11,311 bases of DNA, taken from positions 1 through 11,311 of the forward strand of contig DAIDTN010000091.1 of assembly GCA_027457185.1 (NCBI GenBank), in the 5' to 3' direction. The DNA comes from Burkholderiales bacterium. GTDB taxonomy: Bacteria; Pseudomonadota; Gammaproteobacteria; Burkholderiales; SG8-39. A program made the position numbers and the translations under genes. Positions 1 to 6,699 of the stretch are shown piece after piece (within the stretch, counting starts at the first letter, position 1; every line of letters starts with the position of its first letter). The notes under the pieces are model-generated. The model worked only from the letters and a program-made list of their open reading frames with translations, was not told the origin of the DNA and ran no database searches.

Positions 1-50
1 GCAGCAAGCGGCAGCATGATAAGTGCAAACCAGACGGGGAAGCAAGGAGA

Positions 51-67
51 CACGGCAATGCGCCGTG
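51..67. other. Weak stem-loop downstream of smg; 1-109 otherwise empty
   Basis: CACGGC at 51-56 pairs with GCCGTG at 62-67 around a five-base loop. It lies about 45 bases past the smg stop codon on the minus strand. No T-run follows the stem in the minus direction, so it is not a convincing intrinsic terminator. It could still mark the 3' end of the smg transcript or be chance in GC-rich DNA. The rest of 1-109 shows no gene I can support. In many betaproteobacteria topA follows smg, but nothing here shows its start. Confidence 0.25.
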
Positions 68-109
68 ACAAAGTTCAGCGAAACAGCGACTTAATCTGCG
101 TCAACAACG

Positions 110-568
110 CTAATGCATGAGCAATTGCGCGCGATCGGAGAGCAGTTCTTCGAGGACGAGCGAATCGATCGAATGTTGCTGGCTCCACAGCACCATGAGC
201 ACAATCACCTTCAGCTTCTCGATGCTGACACTGTCTTCCGACAGCGCCATGGCGCGCTCGATGATGATCTCGCGCAGCAAGGGCGTGAGCACTTTCGCGC
301 CCTCCAGGAAGGCGAGGAAGCCGCGCCCCTCGACGCCCAGCTTGGTCGCCTCCACCTCGGCGTAGCCGCGAAACGCGGTGCTCTGTGCAAGAGAATCGGG
401 GAGCGTGCTGGCCTCTGTTGCGGAAAGCCCTTGCAGCCAGGAGAGCGCGTCGCTGATGTCGTCGTGCTCGAAGCCGGCGGCGCTAAGTTTGCGCGCCAGC
501 GCATCTTGATCGGGATAGAGGTCGGACTGGTAATAGTTTTCGAACAGGTAGACGAGTATGTCGAACAT
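110..568 (-). CDS. smg: Smg family protein (DUF494)
   Basis: A 152-residue protein of the Smg/DUF494 family, small and probably cytoplasmic, with no established biochemical function. The N-terminus MFDILVYLFENYY is the family signature, and the length is close to E. coli Smg (about 157 residues). The body is acidic and probably helical. I chose the ATG at 568 rather than an in-frame start at 643 for two reasons: the family begins at MFD, and the 25 extra upstream residues would overlap the end of dprA. An AAGAGG-like ribosome-binding site sits about 13 bases ahead and overlaps the dprA stop codon, which suggests translational coupling. Only 16 bases separate it from dprA. The pairing of smg with dprA is conserved in gamma- and betaproteobacteria, but its meaning is unknown. 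Identification is firm and function is not. Confidence 0.93.
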   Translation of the reverse strand: MFDILVYLFENYYQSDLYPDQDALARKLSAAGFEHDDISDALSWLQGLSATEASTLPDSLAQSTAFRGYAEVEATKLGVEGRGFLAFLEGAKVLTPLLREIIIERAMALSEDSVSIEKLKVIVLMVLWSQQHSIDSLVLEELLSDRAQLLMH

Positions 569-584
569 TCTTCTGGGCGGCCTC

Positions 585-1658
585 TTAGGAGGTTCTCTGA
601 TATAGCCCGCCAGGCAGGCTCGCGACCTTGCCGTCGAGCTCAAGTTGCAACAGCATGGCCGATACCACGTCCGCCGTCAAGCCGCTTCTTGCGCATAACG
701 TGTCTATGTCACAGGCGTCATAACCCAGTTGCGCGAGCAGGCCGGAATCAGCCGCAGCGGCAGCGGCAGGCGGCGCAAGCAGCGCTTCGACACCGAGTTC
801 CTGCAGCAGGTCCTGCGCGCTTTCCACCAGCTTTGCGCCTTGCTTGATCAGCGCGTGACAGCCCTTGGAATGCGGTGAATGGATCGAGCCCGGAATCGCG
901 AACACCTCGCGCCCCTGCTCGGCGGCGAGGCGGGCGGTGATGAGCGAACCCGAAGCGAGCGCCGCTTCCACCACCAGGCAGCCGCGCGCCAAGCCCGAGA
1001 TCACGCGGTTGCGCCGCGGAAAATTGCCGCCATGCGGCGGCGTACCGAGCGGGAACTCGCTGACTATCAATCCCTCGTGCGCGATGCGCTCGCCCAGCGT
1101 GCGGTTGCGTTGCGGATAGAGGATGTCGGCGCCGGTGCCGAGCACGGCAATGGTGGAGCCCGCGCCGTCCAGGCCGCCGCGGTGCGCCGCGGCGTCTATG
1201 CCCAGTGCCAGGCCGCTGACGATGGTGAGGCCGGCGCAACTGAAGGCGCGCGCAAACTGCTCCGCGTTGCTTATGCCTTGAGGCGTGGCGTTGCGGCTGC
1301 CGACCACGGCCAGACCCGGGCGCGCGAGCAACTCGCGCCGGCCGCGCAAATACAGCAACGCCGGCGGATCAGGAGTCTCAAGCAAGGACTGCGGATAATC
1401 GCCGTCGGCGAGCGTGAGGACGGCATGGCCTTCGGTCGCCGCCCATTCCAGTACCGCGTCGACTGCAGCCGAATCCAGGTCGGACAGAATACGGGCGGCA
1501 ATTTCGGCGGAAACAATGCCTGCGAGCGCAGCGCGGCCGGCGGCCAGTACCTGCTGCGGCAGGCCGAAGGTGCCGAGCAGCTTCCTCAGGCTTTGACCGC
1601 CTAGCCCGGGCGTCAGGCTGAGCTTGATCCACGCCGCGAGCTCAGCGTCGTGCTGCAT
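585..1658 (-). CDS. dprA: DNA processing protein DprA (Smf)
   Basis: A 357-residue DprA/Smf. In the family it binds incoming single-stranded DNA in the cytoplasm and loads RecA during natural transformation. The N-terminal helical part (about 1-75) holds the LTPGLG turn at 15-20. The Rossmann-like core (about 80-290) carries VVGSRNAT (118-125), SGLALGIDAAAH (148-159), PRRNRVISGL (214-223), ASGSLITA (235-242) and IPGS (255-258), all hallmarks of the family. An alanine/proline linker (about 292-303) leads to a C-terminal winged-helix domain (about 304-357). The ATG at 1658 is preferred by homology. A TTG at 1688 in the same frame would add ten residues, and neither start has a strong ribosome-binding site. 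It lies 66 bases after the LysM gene and 16 before smg, probably in one transcript. The gene looks intact, but alone it does not prove competence. Confidence 0.97.
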   Translation of the reverse strand: MQHDAELAAWIKLSLTPGLGGQSLRKLLGTFGLPQQVLAAGRAALAGIVSAEIAARILSDLDSAAVDAVLEWAATEGHAVLTLADGDYPQSLLETPDPPALLYLRGRRELLARPGLAVVGSRNATPQGISNAEQFARAFSCAGLTIVSGLALGIDAAAHRGGLDGAGSTIAVLGTGADILYPQRNRTLGERIAHEGLIVSEFPLGTPPHGGNFPRRNRVISGLARGCLVVEAALASGSLITARLAAEQGREVFAIPGSIHSPHSKGCHALIKQGAKLVESAQDLLQELGVEALLAPPAAAAAADSGLLAQLGYDACDIDTLCARSGLTADVVSAMLLQLELDGKVASLPGGLYQRTS

Positions 1659-1724
1659 CGTATTTCGGATATGCGGCCAAAGCAGCAAATTTTCCGGGCG
1701 CTTTCCCGTGCGAGGCGAAACGCT

Positions 1725-2786
1725 TCAGGGAGTGGTCACCACGTCGTCGAGCAGCACCGGCCGAGTCGCCGACATCACCAGTGCGAAGGAAACCCGGTCG
1801 AAAGTGCGGAATACAAAGACCAGGCCGTAACGTTCATCCGGCAGCTTGGTGTCCTTGACCTTGTCGGCGCCGAACCATTTGTGGCTGGGCGTCCTATCCT
1901 CAACCGTGCGGCCCAGGCGCAGAATGGCGAGCACATGGCCGGGCTCGAGTCCGTCGCGACTGCCCCTGTTGATCGTCACCACATTCTGCGGACCGGTTTC
2001 GCCCAGGCCGCCGCGGACCGCGATGATCCGGCCCCGAATCTGTGTAGTCGGCGCATGCGGCGCGTAGCTTTTGAGCGTAAGCGGCCCGGCTGCAACCAGC
2101 CGGTCGCCCTTGCCGATTTCCTGCTGCGCGCCGATGATCACTATGGTTGCGGGGTCGCCTGCCTTGGTTACCTTGCCGTCGCCGAGAAACACCGCTTCGT
2201 AGCCCAGCGTCTTCTGGCTCTCGGGGTCGATAAGCGCTTTGCCCGGACGATAGATATGCCACAGGCTGTCGACTTTCGCGTCCTTGATGCCGCTGACATA
2301 GGCGACGTCGTTCGAGCCCAGATAGACGCGGTCCGCCTGCGCGGCAATGATGTGCGGCGCCTTGTCGAGGCCGTCGGGTTCAATCACCAGCGGCCGCGAC
2401 AGGAAAGGCTCGATGACCTTGGGCGGAATACTGGGAATGGGTTGTTTGCCGATGTCATCCGCGCGTATGCGCGGCGACAGCTTCACCGTTTCGCCCATCT
2501 CGACTTTGAGTTCCGGCTGCGAGCCGGAGCGGTCGAGCACAATGACGTCCCCCGGGTAGATCAAGTGTGGGTTCTTGATCTGTTCCTGATTCAGCTTCCA
2601 CATTTCGGGCCAGCGCCACGGATCCTTGAGAAACTTGGCGGCGATGGCCCATAAGGTGTCGCCCTTGACCACTACGTAGCGATCCGGCGCATTGTCCTTC
2701 AACACGGTTTGCGCTGGCTGCTCAGCCATGAGCGGGGTAGCCGCCAACGCCGCGGCGAGTACTACGAATATGATAGACTTGCGCAT
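1725..2786 (-). CDS. Exported LysM-domain peptidoglycan-binding protein
   Basis: A 353-residue protein with a signal peptide: MRKS, then a hydrophobic stretch about 5-20, with probable cleavage after LMA (about residue 21). One LysM domain follows at about 36-84. It shows the YVVVKGDTLW start, a DPWRWPEMWKLNQ centre and an IYPGDVIVL end, typical of LysM proteins encoded beside dprA in betaproteobacteria. LysM binds the N-acetylglucosamine backbone of peptidoglycan, so the product should sit in the periplasm attached to the wall. The remaining roughly 260 residues are beta-rich with no catalytic motif I recognise, so I make no enzymatic claim. The ATG at 2786 has a good GAGG ribosome-binding site about five bases ahead. 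It is the first gene of the leftward LysM-dprA-smg transcript, fed from the divergent promoter region shared with def. Why a wall-binding protein accompanies dprA is unknown. Confidence 0.92.
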   Translation of the reverse strand: MRKSIIFVVLAAALAATPLMAEQPAQTVLKDNAPDRYVVVKGDTLWAIAAKFLKDPWRWPEMWKLNQEQIKNPHLIYPGDVIVLDRSGSQPELKVEMGETVKLSPRIRADDIGKQPIPSIPPKVIEPFLSRPLVIEPDGLDKAPHIIAAQADRVYLGSNDVAYVSGIKDAKVDSLWHIYRPGKALIDPESQKTLGYEAVFLGDGKVTKAGDPATIVIIGAQQEIGKGDRLVAAGPLTLKSYAPHAPTTQIRGRIIAVRGGLGETGPQNVVTINRGSRDGLEPGHVLAILRLGRTVEDRTPSHKWFGADKVKDTKLPDERYGLVFVFRTFDRVSFALVMSATRPVLLDDVVTTP

Positions 2787-2894
2787 AGGAGCCTCGAACC
2801 TATCTAAGTAGAGGGCTGAATCATATAAAGTCTAGCACGCTTTTTATGGACTTCATTAAATTTAGCATCTAATCCGTTCAATTAGCAAGTTTTT
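2787..2894. promoter_or_regulatory. Divergent promoter region between the LysM gene and def
   Basis: These 108 bases separate two divergent gene blocks and are markedly AT-rich against GC-rich flanks, as expected of promoters. On the minus strand TATGAT (complement of 2820-2825) matches the -10 consensus at five of six positions and would give a leader of about 27 bases for the LysM gene. On the plus strand TCTAAT at 2868-2873 also matches five of six, and would give a very short def leader of about 15 bases. No good -35 box stands 16-18 bases upstream of either one. The existence of promoters here is well supported by gene orientation. The exact boxes are tentative. Confidence 0.55.
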
Positions 2895-3398
2895 ATGTCT
2901 CGCTTACACATCCTGCGCTACCCCGATGCCCGCTTGCACAAAATCGCAGCGCCGGTAGCGGAGGTAAACGACAGCATCCGCAGCCTGGTCGCCGACATGG
3001 CCGAAACCATGTATGCCGCGCCGGGCGTAGGTCTCGCAGCGACCCAGGTGGACGTGCATAAGCAGGTAATTGTGATCGACGCGTCGGAGACCCACGACCA
3101 GCTGCTGGCACTGATCAATCCGGAAATCGTCGCCGCCATCGGGGAGTCCGATTGCGAAGAAGGCTGCCTGTCGGTGCCGGGCATCTATGAGAAGATCGCG
3201 CGCGCCGAGCATATCGTCGTGCGCGCGCTCGGGCTGGACGGCCAGAGTTTCACCATGGAGGCCGACGGGTTGCTTGCCGTGTGCATCCAGCACGAGATGG
3301 ACCACCTGAAAGGGCGGGTGTTCGTCGAATACCTGTCGCGCCTGAAGCAAACCCGCATCCGCGCAAAAATGCAGAAGCAGTTGCGCCAAAGCGCCTGA
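2895..3398 (+). CDS. def: Peptide deformylase
   Basis: A 167-residue peptide deformylase, a cytoplasmic metalloenzyme that removes the formyl group from the N-terminal methionine of nascent chains. All three family motifs are present: GVGLAATQ at 44-51, EGCLS at 89-93 and HEMDH at 133-137. Metal ligands are Cys91, His133 and His137, and the catalytic acid is Glu134, one position off E. coli numbering. Length is normal for type I enzymes and the gene looks fully functional. The ATG at 2895 starts the usual MSRLHILRYPD-type N-terminus. The bases before it (AATTAGCAAGTTTTT) contain no clear Shine-Dalgarno sequence, which is unusual for a first operon gene and may go with a short leader. fmt starts 17 bases after its stop, the classic def-fmt operon. 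Confidence 0.98.
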   Translation: MSRLHILRYPDARLHKIAAPVAEVNDSIRSLVADMAETMYAAPGVGLAATQVDVHKQVIVIDASETHDQLLALINPEIVAAIGESDCEEGCLSVPGIYEKIARAEHIVVRALGLDGQSFTMEADGLLAVCIQHEMDHLKGRVFVEYLSRLKQTRIRAKMQKQLRQSA

Positions 3399-3415
3399 TC
3401 GCCCCGCCACAGCGG

Positions 3416-4339
3416 ATGCGCCTCATTTTCGCCGGTACCCCCGGGTTCGCCGCGCACGCTCTGGCGGCGCTGCACGGCGCGGGACATGAGATCGTTTTGG
3501 TCCTCGCTCAACCCGACCGGCCCGCGGGCCGGGGCCTTAAGCTCGCGCCCGGAGCGGTGAAGGCGCTGGCGCAGGAGCGCGGTCTCGAGGTATATCAACC
3601 CGCCGGATTGAAGGACGCGCAGACACAACAGCGCCTGCGCGCGCTGGGCGCAGACCTCATGGTGGTGGCTGCCTATGGCCTGATTCTGCCCGAACCCGTA
3701 CTCGCCATAGCGCGCCTTGGCGCTGTCAATATCCACGCTTCGCTGTTGCCGCGTTGGCGCGGCATCCTCGCCGGCGATGCGCGCACCGGGATCTCCATCA
3801 TGCAAATGGACTGCGGGCTAGATACCGGCCCGATACTCGCCGCCGAGGCCATTCCGATCGCGGCCGACGACACCAGCGCCACCCTGCACGACAAGCTGGC
3901 CGAACTTGGCGCGCGCCTGATCGTGAGCGCGCTCTCGCGCCTCGAGCGCGGCGAGCTCCGCACCCAGCCGCAGGAGGATGCGCTCGCCAGCTACGCCGCC
4001 AAGATTGCCAAGACCGAAGCCGAGATCGACTGGAGCGAGGACGCGGCTGTGATCGAACGCAAGATACGCGCCTTCAATCCGCAGCCGGGCGCGTCAACAA
4101 CGATAAGAAAGGCAGCGCTGAAAATCTGGCGCGCCGGCACGATTGCGGCAGAAGGCGCGCCCGGAACCATACTGGCGGCCGACCGCGATGGCATCGTCGT
4201 CGCCTGCGGCAGCGGCGCGTTGAAGGTGCAGGAGCTGCAGCGCGCCGGCGGCAAGCGCCTGGCGGCGGCGCAGTTCCTCGCGGGTTTCCACCTCGCCGCG
4301 GGCGAGCGGCTTGAATTTCCGGCGAGCACCACCATCTGA
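3416..4339 (+). CDS. fmt: Methionyl-tRNA formyltransferase, with a seven-residue gap after the catalytic loop
   Basis: A 307-residue methionyl-tRNA formyltransferase. The family transfers formyl from 10-formyltetrahydrofolate to initiator Met-tRNA. The N-terminal transferase domain (about 1-200) shows IFAGTPGFAA (4-13), the tRNA-contacting loop PDRPAGRG (33-40) and the active-site segment NIHASLLPRWRG (105-116). Asn105, His107 and Asp136 correspond to the E. coli catalytic trio. The C-terminal tRNA-binding domain (about 205-307) has KIAKTEAEIDW and RAFNPQP. The ATG at 3416 is chosen because MRLIFAGTP is the canonical start; upstream in-frame codons lie inside def. The ribosome-binding site is weak (CAGCGG). 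One feature is odd. Relatives read roughly PRWRG-AAPIQRA-hydrophobic-AGD, but here RWRG runs straight into ILAGD. The Asn-to-Asp spacing is 31 residues instead of the 38 I recall for E. coli. This fits an in-frame loss of 21 bases at 3763/3764 that may impair the enzyme. Confidence 0.93.
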   Translation: MRLIFAGTPGFAAHALAALHGAGHEIVLVLAQPDRPAGRGLKLAPGAVKALAQERGLEVYQPAGLKDAQTQQRLRALGADLMVVAAYGLILPEPVLAIARLGAVNIHASLLPRWRGILAGDARTGISIMQMDCGLDTGPILAAEAIPIAADDTSATLHDKLAELGARLIVSALSRLERGELRTQPQEDALASYAAKIAKTEAEIDWSEDAAVIERKIRAFNPQPGASTTIRKAALKIWRAGTIAAEGAPGTILAADRDGIVVACGSGALKVQELQRAGGKRLAAAQFLAGFHLAAGERLEFPASTTI

Positions 4340-4374
4340 TACGCAGCGTAACAACCGCTATGAGGAACCCGGGA

Positions 4375-5214
4375 ATGTTCGGAAACTGGCTCAAGACCAC
4401 CATTCTGATGGCCGGCATTGTGGCGCTGTTTGGCGTCGTCGGTGCCGCAATCGGCGGCGCAAACGGAATGCTGCTGGCGCTCGCCTTCGGCGGCGCGATG
4501 AATATTTTTGCCTACTGGTTCTCGGACGCCATGGTGCTGCGCATGTACAACGCGCAGGAAGTCGACGCCGCCAGCGCGCCCCAGTTCTACGGCCTGGTGC
4601 GCGAATTGTCGCAGCGCGCCGGGCTGCCAATGCCGCGGGTCTATCTGATCGACGCGGCCCAACCCAACGCCTTTGCCACCGGGCGCAATCCCGAGCATGC
4701 CGCGGTGGCCGCGACCACCGGCATCCTGCGCTTGTTGAGCGCGCGCGAATTGCGCGGCGTGATGGCGCACGAACTGACGCATGTGAGACACCGCGATATC
4801 CTTATTTCCACCATCGCCGCCACCGTGGCCGGGGCGATCGCTTCGATTGCCCAGTTCGGTTTCCTCTTCGGCGGGCGCAACGAGGGCGAACGCTCCAACC
4901 CCTTGGTAGGGCTGATCGTGGCGATACTGGCGCCGATCGCGGCGATGCTGATCCAGATGGCGATCTCGCGCGCGCGCGAATTCGAGGCGGACCGCGGCGG
5001 CGCCGAGATCTGCGACGACCCGAATGCGCTCGCCGATGCCTTGGAGAAAATGGAGCGTTATGCCAAGGGCCTGCCACTTCCAGCGGCCGAAGAGCATCCG
5101 GCGACGGCGCAGATGATGATCATCAACCCGCTCTCAGGCTCAGGCATGCAGAACCTGTTCAGTACCCACCCGGCGACCGAAATGCGCATAGCCCGCTTGC
5201 GCGCGATGGCGTAA
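4375..5214 (+). CDS. htpX: Membrane zinc metalloprotease HtpX (M48 family)
   Basis: A 279-residue HtpX, an inner-membrane M48 peptidase that cleaves damaged membrane proteins with its active site on the cytoplasmic side. Two hydrophobic segments near the N-terminus (about 8-28 and 32-52) are followed by the zinc motif HELTH at 132-136. His132 and His136 are ligands and Glu133 is catalytic. Two further hydrophobic stretches lie at about 145-167 and 177-197. The third ligand lies in REFEAD (201-206), probably Glu202. I prefer the ATG at 4375 over an in-frame ATG at 4360, because MFGNWLKT matches the family start and GAGG stands nine bases ahead. It follows fmt by 35 bases. Insertion of htpX between fmt and rsmB departs from the E. 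coli order but fits betaproteobacteria. In enterobacteria htpX is envelope-stress induced; no separate promoter is obvious here. Confidence 0.96.
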   Translation: MFGNWLKTTILMAGIVALFGVVGAAIGGANGMLLALAFGGAMNIFAYWFSDAMVLRMYNAQEVDAASAPQFYGLVRELSQRAGLPMPRVYLIDAAQPNAFATGRNPEHAAVAATTGILRLLSARELRGVMAHELTHVRHRDILISTIAATVAGAIASIAQFGFLFGGRNEGERSNPLVGLIVAILAPIAAMLIQMAISRAREFEADRGGAEICDDPNALADALEKMERYAKGLPLPAAEEHPATAQMMIINPLSGSGMQNLFSTHPATEMRIARLRAMA

Positions 5215-5216
5215 TT

Positions 5217-5232
5217 GCAGGCGTCCGCCTGC
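5217..5232 (+). other. Perfect short hairpin just after the htpX stop codon
   Basis: GCAGGC at 5217-5222 and GCCTGC at 5227-5232 form a six-base GC-rich stem with a GTCC loop, starting two bases after the htpX stop codon. No T-run follows, so it is not a standard intrinsic terminator. It may slow 3' exonucleases or mildly attenuate read-through into rsmB. A ten-base direct repeat (GCGCGATGGC at 5201-5210 and 5231-5240) brackets it. The rest of the gap to rsmB (5241-5342) shows nothing I can name. Confidence 0.35.
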
Positions 5233-5342
5233 GCGATGGCCTGAACCCGTCAAGCCGGTTCTCTCCGGTCCCGTCCCGGTGTAGGATGCGGGGCTCGTCC
5301 ACTACCACTGCGCTGCTGCGACCCTGACGGCCGCCGCGCCGC

Positions 5343-6611
5343 TTGCCCCCCTTGTCCAGGTCAGCCAATTTAGAACTCGCGCTTTACGCCGCCGGCGCGG
5401 CAGTCGCACAGGTGCGCGCCGGCCGCAGTCTGTCGGAGGCGCTGTCCGGCCCGGAGGCAGACTCGAACCTGGGCGCTGCCGTGCAGGACCTGGCCTACGG
5501 CGCCTTGCGCAACCTCGGGCTTCTGGACGCCATCCTGGCCGAGCTGCTGCACAAGCCGGTCAAACCGGCGGTGCACGCCCTGCTACTCGCCGCGCTGTAC
5601 CAGTTGCGCGCGCGGCCGCAAACCAGCCATACCACGGTCGATCAGGCGGTGCGCGCGGTAGCGCGTTTCGAACCCGCGGCCAAAGGCCTCGCCAACGCGG
5701 TGCTGCGCAACTATCTGCGCGAGGCGGACGCGCTCGTCGCACGCTGCAACTCCGACACCGCGCATTACTCCTATCCACAGTGGTGGATAGACCGCGTGCG
5801 CGCGGCCTGGCCGCAGCAATGGGAGTCGGTTCTGAATGCCGGCAACCTGCACCCGCCGATGACCTTGCGCGTCAACCGGCGCCGTCTCACGCCCGAGCAG
5901 TATCTGGCCAAGTTGGGCGAGCGCGGCCTCGCCGGTGAACACCTTGGCGCGCAGGCGATCCTGCTCGAACGCCCGTTGCCGATCGAGTCGGTCCCGGGTT
6001 TCGCTGCCGGCGAGGTATCGATACAGGACGCCGGCGCCCAGCTCGCCGCGCCGCTGCTCGACGTCCGGCCGGGCATGCGCGTACTCGACGCCTGCGCCGC
6101 TCCGGGCGGCAAGGCCGGGCATATCCTGGAACTTGCCGATTGCGCGCTCACGGCACTGGACATCGACCCGGCGCGCGTGCCGCGCATCAGCGACAATCTG
6201 GCGCGCCTCGGTTTTTCGGCGCGCGTCGTCAGCGGCGACTGCGCCTCCCCCGCCGGATGGTCCGACGGCGGGCGGTTCGAGCGCATCCTGCTCGATGCGC
6301 CCTGCACCGCCTCCGGCGTGGTCAAGCGCCACCCCGATATCAAATGGCTGCGCCGCGACAGCGACATCCCCCGGCTCGCGACAAGCCAGGGCCGGATGTT
6401 GGACGCGCTGTGGCAACTCCTCGCGCCGGGTGGTAAATTGCTGTATGCGACGTGCTCGGTGTTCCCGCAGGAAAACGCACAGACGGTCACGTCTTTCCTG
6501 GCGCGCTGCGATGGAGCCCGCCGCCTGCCGTTGGCGGAACCGGAGGGAGGACAACTCCTGCCCGATGCGCGGCACGACGGTTTTTTCTATGCGCTGCTGG
6601 AAAAGCAATAG
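5343..6611 (+). CDS. rsmB: 16S rRNA m5C967 methyltransferase RsmB
   Basis: A 422-residue RsmB (Sun/RrmB). It uses S-adenosylmethionine to make 5-methylcytosine at position 967 (E. coli numbering) of 16S rRNA in the cytoplasm. Residues about 8-140 form the NusB-like RNA-binding domain (LQDLAYGALRN type, here VQDLAYGALRN at 47-57). The Rossmann methyltransferase follows with the SAM-binding LDACAAPGGK at 248-257. Motif IV is LDAPCTASGV at 317-326 and motif VI is YATCSV at 368-373. Cys321 and Cys371 are the expected release and nucleophile cysteines. Length matches E. coli (about 429). The frame has a TGA at 5325-5327 and no ATG near the expected N-terminus, so translation must begin at a rare TTG, at 5343 or possibly 5352. 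No Shine-Dalgarno sequence is visible. It lies 128 bases after htpX, so it may be poorly translated or have its own start signals. Confidence 0.95.
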   Translation: MPPLSRSANLELALYAAGAAVAQVRAGRSLSEALSGPEADSNLGAAVQDLAYGALRNLGLLDAILAELLHKPVKPAVHALLLAALYQLRARPQTSHTTVDQAVRAVARFEPAAKGLANAVLRNYLREADALVARCNSDTAHYSYPQWWIDRVRAAWPQQWESVLNAGNLHPPMTLRVNRRRLTPEQYLAKLGERGLAGEHLGAQAILLERPLPIESVPGFAAGEVSIQDAGAQLAAPLLDVRPGMRVLDACAAPGGKAGHILELADCALTALDIDPARVPRISDNLARLGFSARVVSGDCASPAGWSDGGRFERILLDAPCTASGVVKRHPDIKWLRRDSDIPRLATSQGRMLDALWQLLAPGGKLLYATCSVFPQENAQTVTSFLARCDGARRLPLAEPEGGQLLPDARHDGFFYALLEKQ

Positions 6612-6699
6612 CATGCCGTTTCAGAATTTGCAAAACGGCCCCCGATTTAGGGGAGCATGAGGGGAGATGTCCCCCTCATATCGCAATGAAAATTAGTAC
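6612..6699 (+). promoter_or_regulatory. Hairpin-rich gap between rsmB and the DUF4390-ntrYX genes
   Basis: Three inverted repeats lie in a row. GCCGTTT (6615-6621) pairs with AAACGGC (6633-6639). CCCC (6640-6643) pairs with GGGG (6650-6653) around GATTTA. ATGAGGGG (6657-6664) pairs perfectly with CCCCTCAT (6672-6679) around seven bases. None is followed by a T-run, so a simple Rho-independent terminator is not shown. The G-rich and C-rich arms can also pair in alternative ways, which could act as an attenuator or RNA-stability element before DUF4390-ntrYX. A 15-codon frame starting with ATG at 6613, one base after the rsmB stop, runs to a TGA at 6658-6660. It has no other support as a gene. 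Confidence 0.4.

Noticed and set aside
113..847. 244-codon open frame on the plus strand opposite smg and dprA
   Set aside because: It is antisense to two well-identified genes, has low-complexity arginine/alanine-rich translation and matches no family I recognise. Such frames are common in GC-rich DNA.
1650..2654. 334-codon plus-strand frame opposite the LysM gene
   Set aside because: The minus-strand gene has a signal peptide, a LysM domain and a ribosome-binding site. The plus frame has none of these and looks like a codon-bias shadow.
4311..5327. 338-codon plus-strand frame overlapping htpX
   Set aside because: It overlaps htpX in another frame, is extremely rich in arginine and alanine, and has no motif. 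HtpX is unambiguous in the same DNA.
6639..6650. Short CCCCCGATTTAG word resembling a stretch of filamentous phage replication origins as I remember them
   Set aside because: The match is only about a dozen bases with no further similarity and no phage genes nearby, so chance is the simplest explanation.
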